In this document: in pieces, positions 54,133 to 62,519 of the stretch
How positions within the stretch are numbered: position 1 is the first letter of the stretch
Layout: each line of letters starts with the position of its first letter
Source: Variovorax sp. RA8
GTDB lineage: Bacteria > Pseudomonadota > Gammaproteobacteria > Burkholderiales > Burkholderiaceae_C
Direction: 5' to 3'
Assembly (NCBI RefSeq): GCF_901827175.1
Contig: NZ_LR594662.1
Coordinates: 4,526,001 to 4,590,000, forward strand
DNA: 64,000 nt
The notes under the pieces: model-generated
Told to the model about the DNA's origin: nothing
What the model saw: only the letters and a program-made list of their open reading frames with translations
Databases searched by the model: none
Made by a program: the position numbers and the translations under genes

Positions 54133-55356
54133 TTAGGCGTTGCGGCTGCGGTAGCGCTCGAGAAAGGCAGCGATGCGCTGGATCGCCTCGCGCAGGTCTT
54201 CCTCATGGGGCAGGAAGACGATGCGGAAATGGTCGGGCGTGGACCAGTTGAAGCCGGTGCCCTGGACCAGCATTACCCGGGTCTCCTTCAACACCTCGAG
54301 GAAGAACTGGCGGTCGTCCTCGATCGGGTAGACCTTGGGGTCGAGCCGGGGGAACATGTAGAGCGCAGCACTCGGCTTGACGCAGCTGACGCCCGGTATT
54401 GCGGTGATCAGCTCGTAGGCCAAGTCGCGCTGGTGACGCAGTCGGCCGCCCGGGCCCACGAGGTCGTTGATACTTTGGTAGCCGCCGAGCGCGGTCTGGA
54501 TGGCCCACTGTCCTGGCACGTTGGGACACAGGCGCATGTTCGAGAGCATGTTGAGGCCCTCGATGTAGTCCTGGGCCATCTTCTTGTCGCCCGAGACCAC
54601 CAGCCACCCGGCGCGGTAGCCGCAAGAGCGGTAGCTCTTGGACAGCGAGTTGAAGGTCAGCGTCAGCACGTCCTTCGACAAACTCGCGATGGCGGTGTGC
54701 CTGACGCCGTCGTACAGCACCTTGTCGTAGACCTCGTCGGCCAGGATCACCAGGCCATGCTCGCGTGCGATCGCCACGATGCCCTTGAGCAGTTCGTCCG
54801 AATACAGCGCGCCCGTCGGGTTGTTGGGGTTGATGACGACGATGCCCTTGGTGCGCGGCGTGATCTTGGCGCGGATATCGGCCAGGCTGGGCATCCAGCC
54901 GTTCTCCTCGTCGCACAGGTAGTGCACCGGCTTGCCGCCCGAGAGGCTCGCGACCGCCGTCCACAGCGGGTAGTCGGGGGCGGGCAGCAGCAGCTCGTCG
55001 CCGTCGTTGAGCAGTGCGTTGGCGGCCATCGCGATCAGTTCGCTCGCCCCATTGCCCAGGTAGATGTCGTCCAGGGTGACGCCGGCGATACCCTGCTTCT
55101 GGGTTTCGTGCATCACGGCCTTGCGAGCCGCGAAAATGCCCTTGCTGTCTGAATAGCCGGAGGAGCCCGCGATGTTGCGGATCATGTCCTGCTGCACCTC
55201 TTCAGGTGCGTCGAAGCCGAACGGGGCGAGGTTGCCGATGTTCAGCTTGATGATCTTCTGGCCCTCTTCCTCCATCTGCTTCGCGGCATCCATGATCGGA
55301 CCACGGATGTCGTAGAGCACGTTGGCCAGCTTGGCCGATTTCTTGAGCGGTTTCAA
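54133..55356 (-). CDS. alaA: Glutamate--pyruvate aminotransferase AlaA
   Basis: A PLP-dependent class I/II aminotransferase, 407 residues, that makes alanine from pyruvate. It follows E. coli AlaA almost throughout: SAKLANVLYDIRGPIMDAAK, KLNIGNLAPFGFDAPEE, IYLGNGASELI, VVINPNNPTGALYS, and the PLP lysine in NSLSKSYRSCGYRAGW. The start is a TTG at 55356 directly behind GGAGGGAC; a GTG at 55380 would add eight residues but has no such signal. First gene of the alaA-hom-thrC-mobB-moeA-moaD group. Confidence 0.95.
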   Translation of the reverse strand: MKPLKKSAKLANVLYDIRGPIMDAAKQMEEEGQKIIKLNIGNLAPFGFDAPEEVQQDMIRNIAGSSGYSDSKGIFAARKAVMHETQKQGIAGVTLDDIYLGNGASELIAMAANALLNDGDELLLPAPDYPLWTAVASLSGGKPVHYLCDEENGWMPSLADIRAKITPRTKGIVVINPNNPTGALYSDELLKGIVAIAREHGLVILADEVYDKVLYDGVRHTAIASLSKDVLTLTFNSLSKSYRSCGYRAGWLVVSGDKKMAQDYIEGLNMLSNMRLCPNVPGQWAIQTALGGYQSINDLVGPGGRLRHQRDLAYELITAIPGVSCVKPSAALYMFPRLDPKVYPIEDDRQFFLEVLKETRVMLVQGTGFNWSTPDHFRIVFLPHEEDLREAIQRIAAFLERYRSRNA

Positions 55357-55391
55357 AGTCCCTCCAGGGGCGGGGTGCACGGGGGAAAACC

Positions 55392-55397
55392 TATAAT
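55392..55397 (+). promoter_or_regulatory. TATAAT box before the Mth938-like gene
   Basis: A perfect -10 hexamer 28 bp upstream of ATG 55425. No recognisable -35 hexamer is seen at 16-18 bp. Confidence 0.4.
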
Positions 55398-55424
55398 TTG
55401 ACCACAGTTCCCACCCCCTCCCCG

Positions 55425-55808
55425 ATGAAGCTCCAGCCCGACAAATCCGACGCCCAGACCCTGACTGCGCATGGTCCTGGCTGGGTGGCCGTCAACAACG
55501 AGCGGATCGAGAACAGCGTGGTGGTGGGCTCGCGCGGCGAGCGCTTCGCCTGGGACTGCAGCCGTTTCGAGGAGCTGGGCGCCGAGCATTTCGCACAGTT
55601 GGCCTCGCTGGACGCCGAACTGGTCATCTTCGGCAGCGGTGCGCGCATCCGCTTTCCCCAGCCCGCTTGGATCCAGCCGCTGATGGCACGCCGCACGGGC
55701 GTCGAGACCATGGACACGGGGGCGGCCTGTCGTACCTACAACATCCTGGCGGGCGAGGGCCGCCACGTGGTCGCGGCTCTGCTGGTCGAGAGACCCGAGG
55801 ATGGTTAA
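55425..55808 (+). CDS. Mth938-like domain (DUF498) protein
   Basis: A 127-residue protein of the Mth938/NDUFAF3-like fold. Characteristic stretches are GPGWVAVNNERIENSVVVGS, ELVIFGSGARIRFPQPAW and TGVETMDTGAACRTYNILAG. The eukaryotic relative NDUFAF3 helps assemble complex I, but the bacterial function is not established. It is divergent from alaA across 68 bp and has its own TATAAT box. Confidence 0.88.
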   Translation: MKLQPDKSDAQTLTAHGPGWVAVNNERIENSVVVGSRGERFAWDCSRFEELGAEHFAQLASLDAELVIFGSGARIRFPQPAWIQPLMARRTGVETMDTGAACRTYNILAGEGRHVVAALLVERPEDG

Positions 55809-55988
55809 TAGGGGCGTTTCGGGATAAAATACCGGGTTGCGAACCGGGGCCCCGCCCAGTCATCGTCCAGGGAGCCGCCCAGTCAAGCAACGACCAATCT
55901 CCATCGTATCGAGCGCTCGAGGCCTGAGCCGCGAGCGAGTGCCAAAAGCCCGACTCGAACATGGAATCAAACGGAGAAAACAAGTTTC

Positions 55989-56459
55989 ATGGCGATCGTT
56001 GTCAACAAACCCATCCCTGAATTCGACGCCAACGCCACCGGCGGCATCAAGGTATCGAACACCTCGCACCTCGGGCAAGTGCTGGTGATGTATTTCTATC
56101 CCAAGGACAATACGCCCGGTTGCACAACCGAAGCGATGCAATTCCGCGATCGCTACAAGGATTTCGTCAAGGCCGGAGCCACCGTGTTCGGCGTCTCGCG
56201 CGACAACATGAAGTCGCACGACGAGTTCAAGGCCAAACTCGAACTCCCCTTCGAACTGATCGCCGACACCGAGGAAAAGATGTGTCACATGTTCGGTGTC
56301 GTCAAGAACAAGATCATGTACGGCAAGAAGGTCAAGGGTATCGAACGCAGCACCTTCCTGATCGGCGCCGACGGCGTGCTCAAGGCTGAATGGCGTGGTC
56401 TCAAGGTGCCCGGCCATGTCGACGAAGTCCTCAAGGCCGTCAAGACCCTCAAGAAGTAG
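55989..56459 (+). CDS. bcp: Thioredoxin-dependent peroxiredoxin Bcp (PrxQ-type)
   Basis: A 156-residue thiol peroxidase of the Bcp/PrxQ class that reduces peroxides. The peroxidatic cysteine is C45 in KDNTPGCTTEAM. The resolving cysteine found five residues later in E. coli Bcp (C50) is a methionine here; C99 (EEKMCHMFGV), also present in E. coli, remains. The enzyme may therefore work as a 1-Cys type or use C99. It has a long leader (about 160 nt from TAAAAT at 55825-55830) with two 11-bp direct repeats CCGCCCAGTCA (55852-55862, 55875-55885). ATG 55989 matches family N-termini. Confidence 0.94.
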   Translation: MAIVVNKPIPEFDANATGGIKVSNTSHLGQVLVMYFYPKDNTPGCTTEAMQFRDRYKDFVKAGATVFGVSRDNMKSHDEFKAKLELPFELIADTEEKMCHMFGVVKNKIMYGKKVKGIERSTFLIGADGVLKAEWRGLKVPGHVDEVLKAVKTLKK

Positions 56460-56589
56460 TCGCCTGGTAGGCAACATTCGTGAGCTTGTGCCAGCACGCG
56501 TTGGCGATGCGCAACGATCACGGAACCTGTCACAGCCGATGTGCATAATGATTCCATGCCGTTGAGCTCCGCGACCGCATCCACCGAAC

Positions 56590-56619
56590 AAAGCCGCTTG
56601 GGTCTTCAGGCGGCTTTTT
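56590..56619 (+). terminator. Intrinsic terminator between bcp and phoH
   Basis: AAGCCGC (56591-56597) pairs with GCGGCTT (56610-56616), followed by TTTTT. It is 130 bp after the bcp stop and 40 bp before the PhoH-like start, with a CATAAT -10-like box at 56543-56548 upstream, so it could end a bcp read-through, a short (about 65-nt) RNA, or act in the phoH leader. Confidence 0.75.
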
Positions 56620-56658
56620 CGCTTTCTGGCCCCTTCTTTCCTGCGAGCGAACCGCCCT

Positions 56659-58398
56659 ATGCCCCTGCCCCCCGCCCCCACGAAACGCGCCGCGCTGCTT
56701 TCGCCGGACGCACACGACGCGCCTGCCCGCTCCCTGCACGGGAAGGGCGGCCGCCGCTCCTCCGATCGGCAGGCTGAAGAGACTCGGTCCAGCGGGCCTC
56801 AGCCGCTCGAACTGTTCGACCGGCGCGCCGCGGAAGGCAGCGCTCCTATCGAGGCGCCGCCCCTGCCGAGCGTGAAAGCCCCACTGCCTGTCACACCGGT
56901 CGCGCGCAGCAGCGAGGAGCGCCGCCCGGCAGCGGTAGCCAAGGAAGTGGCCAGCCCGGTCAAGGGGAAGCGCAACAAACCCAACGGCCCGGCCAAGCTG
57001 TTCGTGCTGGATACCAACGTGCTGCTGCACGACCCGATGTGCTTGTTCCGTTTCGAGGAGCACGACATCTTCCTGCCGATGATCGTGCTGGAAGAACTCG
57101 ACGGCCACAAGAAAGGCACAACCGAAGTCGCCCGCAACGGCCGCCAGACCAGCCGCACGCTGGACGCGCTCGCCGCCGCGCAAGGTGCCGACATCGGCAA
57201 GGGTCTGAAACTCGATACCACCGGCCACCGCGAGGCCGGCGGCAAGCTGTTCTTCCAGACCGACCCGCTGGACTATTCGCTCCCTACAAGCCTGCCGCAG
57301 GGGAAGGCCGACAACCAGATCCTCGGTGTGGTCCACGCATTGCGCGACCTCTACGCCAAGGACGGGCCGGGCCGCGCGAGGCAGGAGGTAGTGCTGGTGT
57401 CGAAGGACATCAACATGCGGGTGAAGGCCCGCGCCCTGGGCTTGGCGGCGGACGACTACCAGAACGACAAGACACTGGAAGACGGCGACCTCCTCTACTC
57501 CGGCGCGTTGGCACTGCCGGCCGACTTCTGGACCCGCCAGAGCAAGCCGATCGAGAGCTGGCAGAGCGGCAGCAGCACCTTCTACCGGGTCAGCGGTCCG
57601 CTGGTGCCCAACCTCTACATCAACCAGTTCGTATATTTCGAGGCACCGGGCGAGCCCAGCATGTATGCCCGCGTGACCGAGATCCGCGACAGGACGGCAG
57701 TCCTCAAGACGCTCAAGGACTATGGCTCGATCAAGAACGCCGTCTGGGGCGTGAACACCCGCAATCGCGAGCAGAACTTCGCGATGAACCTGCTGATGGA
57801 CCCCGAGGTGGACCTCGTCACCCTGACCGGCACCGCTGGTACCGGCAAGACGCTGATGGCGCTGGCTTCGGGCCTGACTCAGGTGCTGGACGATCGGCGC
57901 TACACCGAGATCATCATGACCCGCGCGACCGTGAGCGTCGGCGAGGATATCGGCTTCCTCCCTGGCACCGAGGAGGAGAAGATGGGCCCATGGATGGGCG
58001 CGCTCGACGACAACCTCGAGTTCCTGGCCAAGGGCGACGGCGGCGGCGCCGGCGAGTGGGGGCGCGCAGCCACCAACGAGCTGATCCGCAGCCGCATCAA
58101 GATCAAGAGCATGAACTTCATGCGCGGCCGCACCTTCCTCAACAAGTACGTGATCATCGACGAAGCGCAGAACCTCACGCCGAAACAGATGAAGACCCTG
58201 GTCACGCGCGCAGGCCCCGGCACCAAGATCATCTGCATGGGCAACTTGGCGCAGATCGACACGCCCTATCTCACCGAAGGCTCCTCCGGCCTGACCTTCG
58301 CCGTCGACAAGTTCAAGGGGTGGCCGCACAGCGGCCATATCACGCTGGCACGCGGCGAGCGCTCGCGGCTGGCTGATTTCGCGAGCGAGGTGTTGTAG
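56659..58398 (+). CDS. PIN-PhoH family ATPase/ribonuclease
   Basis: A 579-residue PhoH2-type protein. A Pro/Ala-rich, probably disordered N-terminus (1-110) is followed by a PIN nuclease domain (about 111-245, with the acidic residues of FVLDTNVLLHDP, VLEELDGHKKG and VSKDINMRVKA) and a PhoH ATPase domain (about 370-579; Walker A LTGTAGTGKTLM near 390, Walker B YVIIDEAQN near 498). PIN-PhoH proteins unwind and cut RNA in an ATP-dependent way; the cellular role is not well defined. ATG 56659 is assumed; the disordered N-terminus makes the start less certain. The annotation phosphate-starvation protein is historical. Confidence 0.92.
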   Translation: MPLPPAPTKRAALLSPDAHDAPARSLHGKGGRRSSDRQAEETRSSGPQPLELFDRRAAEGSAPIEAPPLPSVKAPLPVTPVARSSEERRPAAVAKEVASPVKGKRNKPNGPAKLFVLDTNVLLHDPMCLFRFEEHDIFLPMIVLEELDGHKKGTTEVARNGRQTSRTLDALAAAQGADIGKGLKLDTTGHREAGGKLFFQTDPLDYSLPTSLPQGKADNQILGVVHALRDLYAKDGPGRARQEVVLVSKDINMRVKARALGLAADDYQNDKTLEDGDLLYSGALALPADFWTRQSKPIESWQSGSSTFYRVSGPLVPNLYINQFVYFEAPGEPSMYARVTEIRDRTAVLKTLKDYGSIKNAVWGVNTRNREQNFAMNLLMDPEVDLVTLTGTAGTGKTLMALASGLTQVLDDRRYTEIIMTRATVSVGEDIGFLPGTEEEKMGPWMGALDDNLEFLAKGDGGGAGEWGRAATNELIRSRIKIKSMNFMRGRTFLNKYVIIDEAQNLTPKQMKTLVTRAGPGTKIICMGNLAQIDTPYLTEGSSGLTFAVDKFKGWPHSGHITLARGERSRLADFASEVL

Positions 58399-58404
58399 CC
58401 GGCC

Positions 58405-58427
58405 CCCGGCTTCCAAGCCGGCTTTTC
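58405..58427 (+). terminator. Intrinsic terminator after phoH
   Basis: CCGGCTTCCAAGCCGG followed by CTTTTC, 8 bp past the phoH stop codon. The T run is short. Confidence 0.75.
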
Positions 58428-58443
58428 TTGCGCGCTGCAGCAG

Positions 58444-58471
58444 GGCTGCTGACAGGACGTTGTCAGCAGCC
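58444..58471. promoter_or_regulatory. Perfect 11-bp inverted repeat before the GyrI/WYL pair
   Basis: GGCTGCTGACA-N6-TGTCAGCAGCC, 112 bp upstream of ATG 58583. It has no T run, so an operator is more likely than a terminator; the WYL regulator at 59140 is the natural candidate to bind it. Confidence 0.6.
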
Positions 58472-58582
58472 GGCGCGCAGCATGGCGTCTCGACTTCACG
58501 CAACCAGGTCTCCGACGCGCTCAGGAGCGTCTGGGGACCGGCGCTCAACCTCGAGCGACGAGATGAACCTGGAGAGAGAACC

Positions 58583-59038
58583 ATGCAACCTCAGCTTCAA
58601 CGCCATCAAGGCTTCAACATCGCCGGTCTCACCGTGCGCACCAGCAACCACACCGAGCACAAGCAGCACTCAGCGCGCATCGGCAAGCTCTGGACGCGCT
58701 TCTTCGACGAGCGCGTCTATGCCGTGACGCCTAACCGCGTCAACGACATGCGGCTCTACGGCGTGTACTCCGCTTACGAGTCCGACGCGCATGGCGCCTT
58801 CGACCTGACGACCGGCGTCGCGGTCTCGGGCGGCCCTTCCGCCGTGACGGTGGAAGCCGGCGACTACCTGGTCTTCACGGGGCAGGGCCAGATGCCGCAG
58901 ATGGTCCTCTCCCTCTGGGAATCGATCTGGCAGTACTTCGAGCAGCACCCCGAGATCTGTCGCAGCTACCGCAGCGATTTCGAGGCCTACAGCGGCCCCG
59001 ACCAGGTCGCCATCCACGTCGGCGTGATCATTGGCTGA
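58583..59038 (+). CDS. GyrI-like/effector-binding domain protein
   Basis: A 151-residue stand-alone GyrI-like (AraC effector-binding, SOUL-type fold) protein: HQGFNIAGLTVRTSNHTEH, LWTRFFDERV, LYGVYSAYESD, VTVEAGDYLVFTGQGQMPQM and WQYFEQHPEICRSYRSDFEAY. Such proteins bind small hydrophobic or cationic ligands, and some act as inhibitors of gyrase or as cyclopropanoid hydrolases. GGAGAGAGAA precedes ATG 58583. The WYL regulator gene follows after 101 bp, and the pair probably forms one unit. Confidence 0.88.
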   Translation: MQPQLQRHQGFNIAGLTVRTSNHTEHKQHSARIGKLWTRFFDERVYAVTPNRVNDMRLYGVYSAYESDAHGAFDLTTGVAVSGGPSAVTVEAGDYLVFTGQGQMPQMVLSLWESIWQYFEQHPEICRSYRSDFEAYSGPDQVAIHVGVIIG

Positions 59039-59139
59039 GATCGCGAGCACGAGAGTACCAGGGCCATGGGGTAACGCGGGCGGCACTATTTCGTGGAAGA
59101 CTTCGAGAACAAGCTCGTCCGACTTGACCGTTCATCCTT

Positions 59140-59850
59140 ATGCGCCGTGCCGACCGCCTGTTCCAGATCGTCCAGCTGATTCGCGGACGACGCCTCACGA
59201 CCGCCGCCTTCCTCGCACAGCGGTTGGAGGTTTCGGACCGCACCATCTACCGCGACGTGGCCGACCTGCAGCGCCAGGGCGTGCCGATCGAGGGCGAGGC
59301 GGGCGTCGGTTATCGCCTGGGTGCAGGCTTCGACCTGCCGCCACTCATGTTCACGCAGGATGAGGCCGCGGCGTTGGTGGCCTCGGCACGCCTGGCTCAG
59401 AGCTGGGTCGATCCGGCCATGGCGAAGGACATCCAGACCGCGCTGGGCAAGATCCTGTCAGTGCTCCCGCCGGCTGCACGAGTGTCGGCCGAGAGCCTGG
59501 CGCTGTTCGCGCCAGCGCTCGCGCTCGACGATGGAACGCGGCTGCGCCTGCAAACCCTGCGCGAAGCCGTCCAGTCGCGCAACAAGCTGCGCATGGACTA
59601 CCACGACGTCAGCGGAGCGCCGAGCCAGCGCGTGGTGCGACCGCTGGGCTGTTTCTACTGGGGCCGGGTCTGGACCTTCTCGGCGTGGTGCGAGCTGCGG
59701 GAGGACTTCCGCGGCTTCCGCATCGACCGCATCGATCGCATCGAGGTCCTGCCGGATCGCTTTCGCGACGAGCCCGGCAAGACCCTGGCCGAGATGCTGC
59801 GGCAGCTGCAAGAAGATCCGGCAGAACCTCGGCCGTCGCGGCTGCAGTAG
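59140..59850 (+). CDS. WYL domain transcriptional regulator (YafY-type)
   Basis: A 236-residue regulator with an N-terminal HTH_11 domain (MRRADRLFQIVQLIRGRRLT, LEVSDRTIYRDVADLQRQGV, residues 1-62) and a WYL domain (about 140-235) that shows the family motif as WGRVWTFSAWCE. WYL regulators respond to oligonucleotides or other small ligands; here the adjacent GyrI-like protein suggests a small-molecule sensing pair. It is convergent with dnaB, 3 bp apart. Confidence 0.92.
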   Translation: MRRADRLFQIVQLIRGRRLTTAAFLAQRLEVSDRTIYRDVADLQRQGVPIEGEAGVGYRLGAGFDLPPLMFTQDEAAALVASARLAQSWVDPAMAKDIQTALGKILSVLPPAARVSAESLALFAPALALDDGTRLRLQTLREAVQSRNKLRMDYHDVSGAPSQRVVRPLGCFYWGRVWTFSAWCELREDFRGFRIDRIDRIEVLPDRFRDEPGKTLAEMLRQLQEDPAEPRPSRLQ

Positions 59851-59853
59851 CCT

Positions 59854-61257
59854 TTAGAAATCGTCGCCGCTGCTGGCCAGGTTTTCGAACTTGGTGAGCG
59901 GCTTGAGAAAGGCCAGCTTGACGGTGCCGGTCGGTCCGTTGCGATGCTTGCTGATGATCACCTCGGCCACGCCGGGCTCCTTGCTGTCCTTGTTGTAATA
60001 GTCGTCGCGGTAGATGAACATGATCAGGTCGGCATCCTGCTCGATGGCGCCAGACTCGCGCAGGTCACTCATCATGGGCCGCTTGTCGGTTCGGCTCTCC
60101 ACGCCGCGGCTGAGCTGCGACAAGGCGATCACCGGGCACTTGAGCTCCTTGGCGAGCATCTTTAGGCCGCGCGAGATCTCGCCCACCGCCGTCGCTCGGT
60201 TCTCGTCGTTCATGCTGCTGGACACGCTCATCAGCTGAAGGTAGTCCACCACGATCAGGCCGAGCCGTCCGTACTGGCGCGCCAGCCGGCGCGAGTTCGC
60301 CCGCAGCTCACTGGTGGTCAGCCCCGGTGTCTCGTCGATGTGCAGCGACACGTTGCGCAGCTTCTCGATGGCCTCGGTCAGGCGCGGCCATTCCTCGTCG
60401 CTGAGCTTGCCGGTCCGCAAGTGGCCCTGATCAATGCGGCCGATCGAGCCGACGATACGCACCGCCAGCTGGGACGCGCCCATTTCCATCGAGAACACCG
60501 CCACCGGCAGCCCCTCGTTGAGCGCCACATGCTCTGCGATGTTGATCGCCAGCGAGGTCTTGCCCATGGAGGGGCGCGCGGCCAGCACGATCATGTCCCC
60601 CGGCTGCAGGCCCGAAGTCATCTTGTCAAACTCGTAGAAGCCGGTGCGCACGCCCGTAATGTCGTTCGGGTTCTCCGCCATCTCGCTCACGCGGTCGAGC
60701 AACTCGACCACCAGGGATTCCATGCTCTGGAACCCCTGCTTCATGCGCGAGCCTTCCTCGCCGATGTTGAAGATCTTCTGCTCGGCCTCGTCGAGAATCT
60801 TGTCGACGGACTTACCCTGCGTGTTGAACGCGTTGGTGGCGATCTCGTCGCTCGCGCTGACCAGCTTGCGCAGGATCGAACGCTCGCGCACGATCTCGGC
60901 GTAGCGGCGGATGTTGCTGGCGCTGGGCACGTACTGGGCCAGCGAATTCAGGTAGCTCAGGCCGCCGACCTCCTCGGCCTTGCCCAGGTTCTGTAGCTGC
61001 TCGAAGACGGTGATCACGTCGGCCGGCTTGCTGGCATTGATCAGCGCGCCGATGGCCGCGTAAATCAGCTTGTGCTCATGGCGATAGAAGTCACTGTCCA
61101 CCAACAGATCGCCCATACGGTCCCAGGCGCCGTTGTCGAGCAGCAGGCCGCCGAGCACGCTCGACTCGGCCTCGATCGAATGCGGGGGAATGCGCAGTTG
61201 CGCGATTTGGCGGTCGGCCGACGGGTCGTTGTCGGCATAGGAGAAGACGGCGGACAT
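59854..61257 (-). CDS. dnaB: Replicative DNA helicase
   Basis: The hexameric 5'-3' helicase that opens the replication fork and recruits primase. The 467 residues include the N-terminal DnaG-interacting domain (about 20-125, PPHSIEAESSVLGGLLLDNG) and the RecA-like core with Walker A LAARPSMGKTSLAI (about 207-220), Walker B LGLIVVDYLQLM and SQLSRGVESR. AAGGAA lies 6 nt before ATG 61257. A perfect DnaA box lies 60 bp upstream, suggesting DnaA control. The neighbouring rplI operon reads in the same direction but is separated by hairpins. Confidence 0.98.
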   Translation of the reverse strand: MSAVFSYADNDPSADRQIAQLRIPPHSIEAESSVLGGLLLDNGAWDRMGDLLVDSDFYRHEHKLIYAAIGALINASKPADVITVFEQLQNLGKAEEVGGLSYLNSLAQYVPSASNIRRYAEIVRERSILRKLVSASDEIATNAFNTQGKSVDKILDEAEQKIFNIGEEGSRMKQGFQSMESLVVELLDRVSEMAENPNDITGVRTGFYEFDKMTSGLQPGDMIVLAARPSMGKTSLAINIAEHVALNEGLPVAVFSMEMGASQLAVRIVGSIGRIDQGHLRTGKLSDEEWPRLTEAIEKLRNVSLHIDETPGLTTSELRANSRRLARQYGRLGLIVVDYLQLMSVSSSMNDENRATAVGEISRGLKMLAKELKCPVIALSQLSRGVESRTDKRPMMSDLRESGAIEQDADLIMFIYRDDYYNKDSKEPGVAEVIISKHRNGPTGTVKLAFLKPLTKFENLASSGDDF

Positions 61258-61316
61258 GAACTTCCTTGCAGCCGCACATGCTAAGGCGCATGACGAGCCG
61301 CGTCACTTGATAAGGC

Positions 61317-61325
61317 TGTGGATAA
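61317..61325 (-). promoter_or_regulatory. Perfect DnaA box upstream of dnaB
   Basis: TTATCCACA on the minus strand, an exact match to the consensus. Another imperfect copy (TTATCGGTG) is at 61334-61342 on the plus strand. It lies 60 bp before the dnaB start codon; no origin features (AT-rich unwinding region, box cluster) surround it. Confidence 0.7.
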
Positions 61326-61366
61326 ACAGTGACTTATCGGTGCAGCGCGCGGGACAACTGCGGCTG

Positions 61367-61427
61367 CAAAAAACAAGGGCCGCCCGAAGGCGGCCCCACA
61401 AGGACAAGGTCGCAGCTGCGACCTTGT
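61367..61427 (-). terminator. Tandem hairpins and terminator after rplI
   Basis: A perfect 24-bp palindrome ACAAGGTCGCAG/CTGCGACCTTGT (61404-61427) is followed by GGGCCGCC-loop-GGCGGCCC (61377-61396) with TTGTTTTTT on the minus strand (61368-61376). The second is a clear intrinsic terminator of the ribosomal operon; the first could stabilise the mRNA end or end plus-strand transcription. Confidence 0.85.
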
Positions 61428-61446
61428 TTTCTCCTCGCCGAAGGCG

Positions 61447-61899
61447 TTAGGCGCTCTCGCCGTACACCGTGACAGTGATGTCGACCACCACGTCGGTGTG
61501 CAACGCGACGTTGACGGTGCTGTCGCCGACGGTCTTGATCGGGCCGCTGGGCATGCGCACCTGCGACTTCGCGATCTTGTATCCCTGCTTGTTGAGCTCG
61601 TCCGCGATGTCCTGGTTGGTGACCGAGCCGAACAGGCGGCCGTCGACGCCGGCCTTTTGCGTCAGCTTGACAGCGGTGCCGCCAAGCTTCTCGCCCTGGG
61701 CCTGCGCTTCAGTCAGCTTGGCAGCCGCGGCCTTCTCGAGTTCAACGCGCTTGGCTTCGAACTCGGCCTTATTGGCCTCGGTAGCACGGCGCGCGCGGCC
61801 CGAGGGAATCAGGAAGTTGCGCGCGTAGCCGTCCTTGACCTTGACGATCTCGCCGAGCACGCCGAGGTTGACGACCTTGTCCAGAAGAATGACTTGCAT
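61447..61899 (-). CDS. rplI: 50S ribosomal protein L9
   Basis: Ribosomal protein L9, 150 residues: [35 protein letters not shown], the long connecting helix (about 41-75) and the C-terminal rRNA-binding domain ([14 protein letters not shown]). Last gene of rpsF-priB-rpsR-rplI, 13 bp after rpsR. Confidence 0.99.
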   Translation of the reverse strand: MQVILLDKVVNLGVLGEIVKVKDGYARNFLIPSGRARRATEANKAEFEAKRVELEKAAAAKLTEAQAQGEKLGGTAVKLTQKAGVDGRLFGSVTNQDIADELNKQGYKIAKSQVRMPSGPIKTVGDSTVNVALHTDVVVDITVTVYGESA

Positions 61900-61912
61900 G
61901 GTGTTCGCCTCC

Positions 61913-62194
61913 TTAGACGCGGTGTTGGTCGCTGTACGGCACCATCGCGAGGAAGCGGGCGCGCTTGATCGCGGTGTTGAGCTGGCGCTGGTAGATCGCG
62001 CGTGTGCCGGTCAGGCGCGCGGGGATGATCTTGCCGTTCTCGCTGATGAAATCACGCAGGGTGTCGATGTCCTTGTAGTCGATCTCTTCGACACCGGCAA
62101 CAGTAAAGCGGCAGAAGCGCTTGCGCTTGAACAGCAGCGATTGGGTGTTGCGCTTCGGACGCTTGTCCTTGTTGAACTTCTTGAACGTGGCCAT
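61913..62194 (-). CDS. rpsR: 30S ribosomal protein S18
   Basis: Ribosomal protein S18, 93 residues, binds S6 on the platform of the small subunit. Typical text is [39 protein letters not shown] and [17 protein letters not shown]. The N-terminal extension ([17 protein letters not shown]) is common in betaproteobacteria. Confidence 0.99.
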   Translation of the reverse strand: MATFKKFNKDKRPKRNTQSLLFKRKRFCRFTVAGVEEIDYKDIDTLRDFISENGKIIPARLTGTRAIYQRQLNTAIKRARFLAMVPYSDQHRV

Positions 62195-62212
62195 TGTGGG
62201 ACCTCTCGAAAA

Positions 62213-62515
62213 TTAATCTTGCTGAAAATCCTGGATGTGCAGCACTGGGTGCTTGCCGTTGCGCGGTGTGGCAAGGAAGCCCTGGAAACGCCAGAGACTT
62301 CCCAATGCCTGCCTCGCGAGCCGCTCGGCCACCGCGCCGAACGCAACGGCCTTGAGGGCCGCCCTGACCTGCCGGGGCTGGGCCGCTTCGGTCATCGTCG
62401 ACTCGTGTTCGAGCCGCAAATCGATGGCGGGCAGGCCGGCAGGCGTGAAACGCAAGGCACCGAGCTCGGCGACGCAGGCAGTCAGCACCAGCTGATTGAC
62501 TGCGGCAGTGCTCAC
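62213..62515 (-). CDS. priB: Primosomal replication protein N (PriB)
   Basis: A 100-residue OB-fold single-stranded-DNA-binding protein that works with PriA in replication restart. NQLVLTACVAELGALRFTPA and IDLRLEHESTMTEA, AVAFGAVAERLA, and LWRFQGFLATPRNGKHPVLH match the family. It lies between rpsF and rpsR, 4 bp after rpsF, its conserved place in proteobacteria. Confidence 0.96.
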   Translation of the reverse strand: MSTAAVNQLVLTACVAELGALRFTPAGLPAIDLRLEHESTMTEAAQPRQVRAALKAVAFGAVAERLARQALGSLWRFQGFLATPRNGKHPVLHIQDFQQD

Positions 62516-62519
62516 GCCA

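Noticed and set aside
56541..56777. 78-codon frame overlapping the phoH start
   Set aside because: It runs through an intrinsic terminator into phoH in another frame, with no motif or clear start signal.
61258..61446. Replication origin next to dnaB
   Set aside because: Only one perfect DnaA box, no AT-rich unwinding region or dnaA/dnaN genes.
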